From the NCBI GenBank assembly GCA_003445095.1, contig DLVS01000778.1, positions 1-9,893 of the forward strand: 9,893 nucleotides of DNA, in the 5' to 3' direction. Position 1 is the stretch's first letter, and every line of letters starts with the position of its first letter. The notes below the pieces were generated by a model. That model had not been told where the DNA came from. It worked only from the letters and a program-made list of their open reading frames with translations, and made no database searches. Below are positions 1 to 7,097 of the stretch, piece after piece. The DNA comes from Verrucomicrobiales bacterium. GTDB taxonomy: Bacteria; Verrucomicrobiota; Verrucomicrobiia; Limisphaerales; UBA9464. Both the position numbers and the translations under genes were made by a program.

Positions 1-635
1 ACTGCCTGAAAAGGCGCCGGTTCTCGTCGGGTTGCGGCTCCGTACTCCGTCTCCAGTCGGTAATGGAGTACTTCAAATTGCAAGGGTCCCACCGCCCCAA
101 GCAACGGCACTCGACTCGCCGTGTCGCGAAGTTGAAAGGCCTGCGCTACCCCTTCCCGAAGCAATTGATCGAGACCCTGGCGGAATTGTTTGAACTTCGC
201 CGTGTTGGGATTGTGGAAATACTCGAAGACCTCGGGAGTAAACCGCGGAATCTCGTCGAAACAAATGGCGGGGTCGGTCGAGAGCGTGTCGCCAATCGCA
301 AAGCCGTCGTGCCCGACTAGTCCGATGATGTCGCCCGGATATGCTTCATCCACGGTTTCACGCTCATTTCCAAACAGTTTGTGGGACGAGCTGAGGCGCA
401 CCTTCTTTCCGGACTGGACATGGGTGACCACCATATCGCGCTCGAACTTCCCGCTCACGATTCGGACGAAGGCGATGCGGTCCCGATGTTTGGGATCCAT
501 GTTGGCTTGGATCTTGAAGATGAAACCCGAGAACGCCGGATGGTCGGGATTGATAAAAGTGGCCTGGCTCACTGCGTTGCCGACGACAACCCAATTTCGT
601 GCCGGAAGCGAGTCTGATTCTGCGGGCGATCGAGT
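1..635 (-). pseudogene. prfC: Peptide chain release factor 3 remnant (C-terminal part, 5'-truncated, runs off the left edge)
   Basis: RF3 is a translational GTPase that recycles RF1/RF2 from the ribosome. The minus-strand frame is open from position 635 (just after a TGA at 638-636) to base 1 without a stop. From about 554 downward it reads as RF3 domains II and III: 'FSGFIFKIQANMDPKHRDR', then 'SGKFER', 'YPGDIIGL', 'IGDTL', 'IPRFTPEVF', 'LREGVAQAF' and 'GAVGPLQFEVLHYRLETEYG'. This order and wording are diagnostic of RF3 rather than EF-G. The whole N-terminal GTPase domain (P-loop, DxxG, NKxD) is absent. Only 142 bp separate the frame from the stop of the nuclease gene, and none of the three frames there looks like a G domain. 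The segment 555-635 does not resemble RF3 and may be foreign junction sequence. The only internal starts are GTG at 572 and ATG at 500, inside the conserved region. I read it as a non-functional remnant; a few dozen C-terminal residues lie beyond the window. An assembly join is the alternative. Confidence 0.85.
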
Positions 636-777
636 TCAGCGAGCCTCAGCTGCTCCACGGTGCACCGACAATCCACACGCCAGCGGTGGTCGATTCGGGA
701 ACGGACGGAGTCCCAGTGCCTGCCGAAACGGTTAACGGGCGACGGCTCTATCATTCAGGAACTCATCGAACAGATCG

Positions 778-2634
778 CTAATGAATTGTTCCAAACACCC
801 GAGAGCCCACCATCTTCTTCTGGCCATCCTCCCATTTCCAAATCCGAGTTTCGATGTGGCTCGGGCTGCGACTGGCGCCGTCGTAGTGCGCGAATACTTG
901 AAGGTAAAGTTGCTCGCCACCTCTCGCCCGATTGCAAAGGTCCTTTTCGTGGCTTGCCATTGATTGGTTAAGCTCTGGTGTCAGGGGTGCAATATTACGA
1001 TACGGTTCCGCGCCGAGGCATCGTGCAAAAAGGTGCCCGCCAACATATTCAGGATCGTGGCCTCGCCCGGCTGCTTGAACCTGGCTTTCCTCCCAAGAGC
1101 GTTTGTCAGGAAAAGCATCAGGTCTAACCCAGCCTTCTGCCATCAACGGTCGGTCGTTTACACCGGCTTCGTGGGTGTGGATTACCTTGTTGTCGAACCA
1201 ACCGCGGTCGTCCGGGTCGGCATGTAGCTCCTGTCGCGAGTCGCGCTCTGGTGTCTGATAGATAACCTCCCGCTTACCTCCGGGATCCCGTGGGTCTTTA
1301 CTTGGGCCACCTTCCTCGCGCGTCTGCTGTTTCGCTTCGCTGGTATTTTTTTCCTGTGACTCATTCTTCTTCTTCTTCTCTTCCTCCTTCTTCGTTTCCC
1401 CAGCCTCATTGCTGGAGGCAGATCGGTCATTTGTCACACTTTCATTTCGATCCGAATCGCTCTCCTTTCGGCCAGTTTCGTTTCCCTGCTTCTGAGAAGT
1501 CTCCGCCTGCTTTCTCGCATCCGCCTGCTCGCTTCGCTTTTTCTCCTGCTCGGTTTTCTCTTTTGCGGTGGCGTCCTGAGACTCCCGAGAGGTCCGCTCG
1601 CCACTATCGTTGGAAGTCTTGGCGGTCTCGTTGCTCTGCCCTTTCTCAGCGCCTCGAGCCTCCTCTGCGCGACGTTGTTCGGCGGTCTCTCGGCGCGTGG
1701 AATTCTCGTCCCGGGCCTTTTCGCACTGCCCTTTTTCAGCGGTTTTCTCCGATTCGGCCCGTTTCACTTCGTCCTTTTGCTCACGTTTTGAAGCCGAATC
1801 TTCCTTATTCTCGGAACGTGGCTGGTCAGTCCGCCGATCAAGGGTGCGCTCACTTTCAGATCGCCGCTGTTGAGCCTCTTGCGGCTGTGCAGAATCCTGT
1901 CCGGAGCGTCTCGTTTGCTCCTGAGATTTGGGTTCTTTGCCAACTTCACTCGCCCGATCAGCTCGTTTCATCGATTCGGCGTCGGAATGCTTTTGTACCT
2001 CCTTTGATGGCGTAGTTTCCCGACTGTCGCGTTTCGCACTCTGATGGGATTCGGTACCTCTGGCGCTGCGCGACGCCTCGGTTGATTCATGCTTGTTTGG
2101 CCCAGACGCTGATTCTTGACGCTGCAGCCGGCCGGAGCTCGTTTCTCCCTGTGCTCGCTCCTTCCATTCTTGCGCTTTGCCCTGGGTCCCTCGTTCAGCA
2201 CTCGCATGCTCGCCTTTAGGGCCTGACTTCGTGTCCGCGACTTCAGTTTTTGCGGCGTCACGCCTTTCCGGGGTACTGCGAGCTCCGGTTCCCTCCTTCA
2301 CAGAATTGGCGCGCGTTTCCGCTCCGCTTGTTCCGGCCCCTCGGCGATCTAATGCCTGGCCCTCGGACCTCCCGCTTGTCTGTCCTCCCTTGCCAGCCGT
2401 TTCCTTTGCTTCCTGACTTTTCTTCGTCGTCGCGTTCTCCTTCTGGGCGTTCTCTCGCCATTCCTGCGCGTTAGGAGGGGCTTTCAGTTCTCCACCGGTG
2501 TTTCCCTTCCCTCCCGATCCTTTGCCACCTTTGTCTCCCGATTCGGTCGTGGGAGGCTTAGTTTCAACTTTTGGCAATTCGGTCTGTTTAGTCTGCTTAG
2601 TTTCCATGGATCGATTTCGGGTGGCGTTCGACAA
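778..2634 (-). CDS. Nuclease-tipped disordered protein: C-terminal DNA/RNA non-specific endonuclease domain (Endonuclea_NS_2-like), putative toxin or effector
   Basis: Two parts are visible. Residues 1 to about 452 are a low-complexity, highly charged chain rich in E, K, R, S, T, Q, D and G. Between residues 171 and 457 there is no aromatic residue, no isoleucine and a single leucine, so this part is almost certainly unfolded. It carries a small repeat, AQEWRENAQ (56-64) and AQEWKERAQ (154-162). Residues ~455-618 look folded and match the beta-beta-alpha-metal non-specific nuclease pattern of PF13930: 'VGGHLFARCLG' with the likely catalytic His534, then 'YRNIAPLTPELN' with the likely metal-ligand Asn547, followed by a polar helix and an 'LYLQVFAHY' strand. 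No signal peptide or membrane span is seen. It is last in the operon and overlaps the ATPase gene. The start shown is TTG at 2634, chosen because GAGG lies 3 nt upstream; ATG at 2607 (609 aa) has no such site. Domain order (long linker, terminal nuclease) is typical of polymorphic toxins. The role as an exported toxin is inference; an intracellular defence nuclease is the alternative. No immunity gene is evident next to it. Confidence 0.85.
   Translation of the reverse strand: MSNATRNRSMETKQTKQTELPKVETKPPTTESGDKGGKGSGGKGNTGGELKAPPNAQEWRENAQKENATTKKSQEAKETAGKGGQTSGRSEGQALDRRGAGTSGAETRANSVKEGTGARSTPERRDAAKTEVADTKSGPKGEHASAERGTQGKAQEWKERAQGETSSGRLQRQESASGPNKHESTEASRSARGTESHQSAKRDSRETTPSKEVQKHSDAESMKRADRASEVGKEPKSQEQTRRSGQDSAQPQEAQQRRSESERTLDRRTDQPRSENKEDSASKREQKDEVKRAESEKTAEKGQCEKARDENSTRRETAEQRRAEEARGAEKGQSNETAKTSNDSGERTSRESQDATAKEKTEQEKKRSEQADARKQAETSQKQGNETGRKESDSDRNESVTNDRSASSNEAGETKKEEEKKKKNESQEKNTSEAKQQTREEGGPSKDPRDPGGKREVIYQTPERDSRQELHADPDDRGWFDNKVIHTHEAGVNDRPLMAEGWVRPDAFPDKRSWEESQVQAAGRGHDPEYVGGHLFARCLGAEPYRNIAPLTPELNQSMASHEKDLCNRARGGEQLYLQVFAHYDGASRSPSHIETRIWKWEDGQKKMVGSRVFGTIH
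1364..1401. repeat. Near-pure polypyrimidine/polypurine tract with TTC triplets inside the nuclease gene
   Basis: On the plus strand this 38-base stretch is C/T apart from one G, and starts with several TTC triplets. On the coding (minus) strand it encodes the run of Glu and Lys around residues 412-424. Such tracts are prone to slippage, so the length of the charged tail may vary between strains. No stop or frameshift is present here. Confidence 0.55.
2149..2175 (-). repeat. Copy 2 of the 9-residue repeat (AQEWKERAQ) in the nuclease tail
   Basis: It encodes residues 154-162, 98 residues after copy 1. It differs from copy 1 only at R/K and N/R, so both the AQEW core and the closing AQ are kept. 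Confidence 0.5.
2443..2469 (-). repeat. Copy 1 of a 9-residue repeat (AQEWRENAQ) in the nuclease tail
   Basis: It encodes residues 56-64 of the 618-residue form. The second copy is at 2149-2175. These hold the only tryptophans in the disordered N-terminal region, so they may be a short binding or recognition motif rather than filler. That role is a guess; the similarity of the two copies is directly visible. Confidence 0.5.
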
Positions 2635-5494
2635 CTACCTCAAATACGGCGCGGTGGGCGTCGTAAAGAACTGTCGTTGCCGATCCGCCATTCAATTTTG
2701 TTGCTCGGGAATGGGTATGAAGAAAATAGCACCACGTGGCATCGGTCAGACTTCCTTCAACATATGACATGACCGTACCCACTGAAAATTCGGCCGCGAG
2801 TAGTGTTTGCCGGTACCGAAAATCATCATCCGTCTGCCCATCCGACGGACTGCTAAGCATCCACTGCCTCAAAAACTGCAGTCCTTCCTCAGTGCCCGAC
2901 AGGGCGAACATTTGATCGCGATACCGACATTGGCTTTGGCACAGCTTGCACGCGTCGAATGGAAAGGTTGGCTTACTGAGCTCGCGAAGGCTGGGCTCCT
3001 GCAACTCCATATAGTTCTTTACGGCCGGGTCGGTCAGACTTGAATCATATCCGTAGCCTCGAAACTGCTTACGCCAGCTTCGCCACTGGTCTCCATTTCG
3101 TTCCACCGGTTCCGCGAGCTGCCCGGACTGGTCGCCCTTCAAGGGATAGTACGGAGAGACTTTGATGAAGGTCGCCTTCTCGAGGCCGGTGCGAAACAGT
3201 GCAGCATGTCCCGGGGGCAGCTTGCCCAAAAAATCGCGCTGCTCTTCCTCCATGATCATCGCGTTTGCAATTGCATCCCGGTCGTGGCCGTCGCGGAGTT
3301 GATGGGCAATCTGAAGGTTGGTGTTTCGCATGGCATCCCGCGCCAACTTCATCGGGCTCTGGTCAGCGATGATGAGTCCCTCGCCCAAGGCCCGTATTTC
3401 CGTCAATAACCCACAGAATGCTTGCACGGCCTTAAACCGCGTGTCTGCCGTTGAACTACCTTCTCCTCCTCCGACGGAACCTACATCCTCGAGAACGTTA
3501 TGGGCTTCTTCGACCATCGTTACGTGCTTGAGACTACCATCAAGACTCTTGTCGATTTCCCGATATTCCCGCAGCAACGTCAGCACAAACATGACCATCA
3601 GCGCTTTGTCTTCGAGGATCAGGTCATTCATTTCTAGGACCACTGGCCGTCGGAACAGCTCATGAGGAGCGGGCGTCGAAGACTGCGCTTCGAACATTTT
3701 CCCTTTGCTCCCCATGAGCAGCGGCTGGAACCGGCCCACCAACGCGGCCCGCAGATTGCTCGCAACTTCACCTTCGTACCCGCGACGAGTGAGTACCTCT
3801 TCAACCTTGTTCACGAAATCTCGCAAGATTGGAAACGACCTGTGCGCCCGGCCTTCCAACGGGTAGGTATCGGTCAGGTTCCAGCCACATTCCTCATAGG
3901 CGAGCAACAAGGCTTCCGAGATTACCGAGGAAGACGGGCCTATCGGTGGAATAGCCGCCTCAAAACAGGTTTGGAGCTTGCCTAGATGGGCCTCGACACG
4001 AACGCCGGGCAGAAGTTCGAATGGATTGAGGCGAAAGGGGACACAGGTCTCGTTCCCCAAAGTGTAGATTCGCAGCGCTCCTTGGAATGCTTCCACCCCG
4101 AGAAGGCCACGGTATTCTTGCTTGGCGGACTCAAGGACCAGGAAAGGAATTCCGTTTGACCAAAGCTGATGCAAAATTTGGAGGACGGTAACCGTCTTAC
4201 CACTGCCCGTGAACCCGGTAATCAACGCGTGTTTAGTTAGATCCCGAATCGGAAGGTAAGCCCCTCCGCTTCCGTGATAGTGTCCTAGTTCAATGTGACC
4301 GGGCGGGCATTCCAGCTCTCGGGCTCCGGGATGGAAATTGGGGGCGAGCTGGCGCACCCGTATGCCCGGCACCCCGCCTCGAACGCTGACAGGGAGCCGA
4401 AATACCGTCGCCGCTCCTTGGGCATCCACAAGAAACTGCAACCGGGCCAAAGGATCTTCATCGGAATTCACTGGAATCCGAAGCGTGTGGAACTGTTTTT
4501 CGCGAAGTCGTTGCATCCCCGCCGATTCAGGCCGGTCGAGCTGACGGACAACCTCGGCCCCCGAAGGCAGCCGATCATCCTCTTGTTGTGGACGCTCGAA
4601 TGGAGGCTCGTGAATTAGGGCCTGGATGGCGCCTGCTAGGCTCATGGCCACGTCCTCTCGGCCTTCGGCGGCCCCACAATGCACGGTGACCAGGAAAGGA
4701 GTGGCCGAGAGACGTCTCAGGTTTGCGGAGTACATACGCCCGGCGAGGCGCGCGCTGGGATCCGTCTCCTTTTGTGCTGCCCCCATACTGATCTGCTGGA
4801 TGTTTTGGTCGCCTTTGTTCATCGCCTCCCGGCTCATCAGCGCCAGCCAATCCCGCTCCAATGGGGTAAGGCGAGTCGGGGACAGATAGATCGTCAGCGA
4901 AACCGGCACGGGTTGGGAGACCATGGCCTCCATTGGCAGGAGAAACGGGCCGCCCGGCCCCCACCACGGATAAACGACCCGAGGCTGTTGAAGCTCCCGC
5001 CTCAAGACCTGACCACCCGAACTTCCCGCAGCAAACGCAGCCTTCCACCGGGGATGGGTTGGAATTGTGGTGGGCAAGTGGCCCGGTGGGTCCCAGAACG
5101 TCGTCGAGACCAACTGGCGGACCTCTACCTGAACGAACGGATTGCTAGCGCCGGTTATCGGTGGCGTCGACGGGAGACTCTTCGAACCTCGGTCCTCAAT
5201 TAGCCGGTGACTCCTGAGCAGTACCTCGATGTCTCCTTCCAGCCGTGCCACTTCTTCTGGGTGACGGGCAACGGCCAGCAGCAAGATTTCGGTCCGGCCG
5301 CTATGGCTGAAATAGCGCAAGGCAAAATCAGCCCGATCAGCCCACGTCCACAATCCCCCGAGAAATTGCACCCAGCGCGCAGCGTGTTCTTTCAAGCGCT
5401 CGGACGCCTCCTTCCCCGTCAAGGTATGATCGGTAAGGAAATCCGGTAGGGGTTCGATAGGCCAGCCAAGCATAATTAATCCGTGGGCGAGCAC
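2597..5494 (-). CDS. HerA/FtsK-superfamily pumping ATPase (DUF87-type ATP-binding protein)
   Basis: This is a hexameric-type P-loop ATPase of the HerA/FtsK/VirB4 group, enzymes that drive DNA or polypeptide through a ring pore. Residues ~1-400 are an N-terminal region I cannot assign, ending in 'TVFRLPVSVRGGVPGI' (363-378), a phrase I associate with this ATP-binding family. The Walker A motif is GFTGSGKT (427-434), with Lys433 and Thr434. 'IPFLVLESAKQEYRGLL' follows (449-465), then 'FRLNPFELLPG' (487-497). The Walker B strand is HVTMVEEAH (657-665), with the catalytic Glu at 662/663. 'LIIADQSPMKLARDAMRNTN' (707-726) is the typical sensor/arginine region. A C-terminal extension holds C849-x2-C852-x3-C856, a possible metal site, and a later WCYFLHTH (921-928). 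No membrane span is seen, so it is likely cytoplasmic and docked on its membrane partners. The start is GTG at 5494, 4 bp after the upstream gene's stop; ATG at 5473 is the alternative. Family assignment is strong. The cargo (DNA or the nuclease protein) is unknown. Confidence 0.95.
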   Translation of the reverse strand: MLAHGLIMLGWPIEPLPDFLTDHTLTGKEASERLKEHAARWVQFLGGLWTWADRADFALRYFSHSGRTEILLLAVARHPEEVARLEGDIEVLLRSHRLIEDRGSKSLPSTPPITGASNPFVQVEVRQLVSTTFWDPPGHLPTTIPTHPRWKAAFAAGSSGGQVLRRELQQPRVVYPWWGPGGPFLLPMEAMVSQPVPVSLTIYLSPTRLTPLERDWLALMSREAMNKGDQNIQQISMGAAQKETDPSARLAGRMYSANLRRLSATPFLVTVHCGAAEGREDVAMSLAGAIQALIHEPPFERPQQEDDRLPSGAEVVRQLDRPESAGMQRLREKQFHTLRIPVNSDEDPLARLQFLVDAQGAATVFRLPVSVRGGVPGIRVRQLAPNFHPGARELECPPGHIELGHYHGSGGAYLPIRDLTKHALITGFTGSGKTVTVLQILHQLWSNGIPFLVLESAKQEYRGLLGVEAFQGALRIYTLGNETCVPFRLNPFELLPGVRVEAHLGKLQTCFEAAIPPIGPSSSVISEALLLAYEECGWNLTDTYPLEGRAHRSFPILRDFVNKVEEVLTRRGYEGEVASNLRAALVGRFQPLLMGSKGKMFEAQSSTPAPHELFRRPVVLEMNDLILEDKALMVMFVLTLLREYREIDKSLDGSLKHVTMVEEAHNVLEDVGSVGGGEGSSTADTRFKAVQAFCGLLTEIRALGEGLIIADQSPMKLARDAMRNTNLQIAHQLRDGHDRDAIANAMIMEEEQRDFLGKLPPGHAALFRTGLEKATFIKVSPYYPLKGDQSGQLAEPVERNGDQWRSWRKQFRGYGYDSSLTDPAVKNYMELQEPSLRELSKPTFPFDACKLCQSQCRYRDQMFALSGTEEGLQFLRQWMLSSPSDGQTDDDFRYRQTLLAAEFSVGTVMSYVEGSLTDATWCYFLHTHSRATKLNGGSATTVLYDAHRAVFEVVVERHPKSIHGN
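2635..2641 (-). promoter_or_regulatory. Shine-Dalgarno site GAGG for the nuclease gene TTG start
   Basis: On the minus strand GAGG (2641-2638) sits 3 nt before TTG at 2634, inside the last codons of the ATPase gene. The next in-frame start, ATG at 2607, has no purine-rich site before it. The site therefore favours the longer protein and a 38-bp overlap, which implies translational coupling to the ATPase. The spacing is slightly short, so the ATG remains possible. Confidence 0.45.
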
Positions 5495-5498
5495 CCTG

Positions 5499-7076
5499 TT
5501 AGCGCTTCTGGTTAATGGGTACGATGTCTGCTGCCGTCACGTTGAACTGCGTGCGCAGTATGCTATCCACCCACCGCTGAACTGCCGCGTTTTGGGCTGC
5601 GATCGAATTCTCAAAGGCTTGTGGAGTCGGCCACCCTAATAGGCGGCAAGGAGTCCTCAACCAGCCCACCGGAAACCAAGTCAACAGCATCCACGAGCCG
5701 ATCCAAAACAACACTGGAAGGCCAAGAATATTTTTGATAAATATTGAGATGTCCTTCTTGATTAACATAATGCCAGACCACGGTTGGGGGGGATTGTCTT
5801 TCGCAAATTTGTCCAATGCTCGTTGATATAGTTCCTTCACGGTGTCGGGCATTGCCTCGACGAGATGCGAAAGACTACCGTACTGTTGCACCTCACCGTT
5901 CAGCTGCAAACTGCAAAGTCCATACAACATTCCAACTTTAGCAGAAGTCATATCTTGTGTTTCAAGCGACTTTCTAAGTAAAAGAAGTTTTCCAATTGTA
6001 TCACATTTGCTTACAATCAAAAGGTGCTTTACGGTGGCCTCAAATACCTCCTTAAGTGAAAGTCCAGTTTCGGATAATTGGTCTTTGTAAAAATCGTTTC
6101 CGGAATCTTTCTTTGACCACTCGCCAGTTTCCGCCATTACGCTCATACCGGGCAACATACTCACTGCTTGCCCCGCAAGATGCTCTACATGCGACTTGGC
6201 AGTAATTGATGACAGTAAATTAGTATCAGAAATAGTGGACAAGACATTCCAAAATATTGACGTCCGATCATCATCGGTCAGAGGATGGCCGTGCTTTATG
6301 TCGAATTCCAAGGCCTGCACGGGGTCCCGCGGTGCGGCCTCCATGTTTTGTGCCGCTTTATTTTGATATTTGATATCGCCGAGGCCTACTGGCTCGCGTG
6401 GAGCGTATTTGGCGGCTACATCACGTATCCATGCATCCGAGACTAGCGATCCTTTGGATAAGACAACTAGCCACATTACAAAGACTCCAATCAGAGCCGT
6501 CATCGCCCCGAGCAGAATGTGTTTGAGAAGGAGTATGCGAGAAAATGCCTTCGAATCGTATTTGATGTACAAGTCATCCAACTGACAAGTCATGACCAAG
6601 TCGCTGGCGACGGTGTGGCCCGGCTTTATCTGATCAACAATGCGAATAGCACGTACCTTGTCTGGAATATCGTCCTCTTGTGGAACTCGACCAATCCGAA
6701 GTCCGCCGCCAGTCCCAACGATTTTGGTTTCTACCGTTTGCCGGATAGATTCTTCGAGAGGCTCCAGGATAGCGGCCCGACCTGGGATGAGGAAGTGCGG
6801 CAGGGAGCGCTTATCGATGCGCCAAAGACCCCAAAGGTTAATCGGTTTCAGAGGTTCAGGGGATTGTTCCTTTTCGTGCGAGGCCTTCGTTTCTTGGTGG
6901 TGAGGAATTTCAGGCGCGCCGGCATGACTCAATTTCCGTTCATGCCTCGGCCGATCAGGCACCGCCGCTTCCGTTGACCGACAGCGCCGGTCAACCTTCC
7001 CGCCCGGTTCGGTGACTAACCATCGGAGGCAGCGTATGATGCGTTCGGCCATTGATCCATTTTCGGGGGAGTTCAT
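5499..7076 (-). CDS. Unrecognised two-span membrane protein
   Basis: I do not recognise a family. The 525-residue protein has a polar N-terminus (1-75) rich in Arg, His and Pro, then a soluble stretch (76-180) with 'PINLWGLWRIDKRSLPHF'. A clear first membrane span is at ~187-207 (ILLGAMTALIGVFVMWLVVL). A mostly helical loop of about 240 residues follows. The second span is ~450-473 (ILGLPVLFWIGSWMLLTWF), then a ~50-residue tail ending in 'AADIVPINQKR'. With two spans both ends lie on the same side, most simply the cytoplasm, where they could hold the ATPase, and the loop would be periplasmic. Topology is inferred. The start is ATG 7076; ATG 7052 is also possible, and neither has a strong ribosome site. 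It begins 21 bp after the Ig-like gene and stops 4 bp before the ATPase GTG. The part encoded at about 5700-6560 is clearly AT-richer than the flanking genes (33-40% GC in sampled 60-base lines). Confidence 0.87.
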   Translation of the reverse strand: MNSPENGSMAERIIRCLRWLVTEPGGKVDRRCRSTEAAVPDRPRHERKLSHAGAPEIPHHQETKASHEKEQSPEPLKPINLWGLWRIDKRSLPHFLIPGRAAILEPLEESIRQTVETKIVGTGGGLRIGRVPQEDDIPDKVRAIRIVDQIKPGHTVASDLVMTCQLDDLYIKYDSKAFSRILLLKHILLGAMTALIGVFVMWLVVLSKGSLVSDAWIRDVAAKYAPREPVGLGDIKYQNKAAQNMEAAPRDPVQALEFDIKHGHPLTDDDRTSIFWNVLSTISDTNLLSSITAKSHVEHLAGQAVSMLPGMSVMAETGEWSKKDSGNDFYKDQLSETGLSLKEVFEATVKHLLIVSKCDTIGKLLLLRKSLETQDMTSAKVGMLYGLCSLQLNGEVQQYGSLSHLVEAMPDTVKELYQRALDKFAKDNPPQPWSGIMLIKKDISIFIKNILGLPVLFWIGSWMLLTWFPVGWLRTPCRLLGWPTPQAFENSIAAQNAAVQRWVDSILRTQFNVTAADIVPINQKR

Positions 7077-7097
7077 TGGGTTTCCGGCGAGTCTTGT

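Noticed and set aside
190..735. Plus-strand 181-codon open frame over the prfC remnant
   Set aside because: It is antisense to clear RF3 sequence and has no recognisable motif.
569..754. Minus-strand 61-codon frame after the nuclease, considered as an immunity gene
   Set aside because: It overlaps the RF3 frame's start, has an arginine-rich unconserved look and no clear ribosome site; too weak to annotate.
636..777. Possible terminator after the nuclease gene
   Set aside because: Only short stems (4 bp) and no T-tract on the minus strand.
1290..2015. Plus-strand 241-codon open frame
   Set aside because: It mirrors the biased composition of the charged nuclease tail on the other strand; the Ser/Arg/Phe-rich product is a shadow.
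4575..5048. Minus-strand 157-codon frame within the ATPase gene
   Set aside because: It is a shifted-frame shadow of the ATPase in a GC-rich stretch, with no domain pattern.
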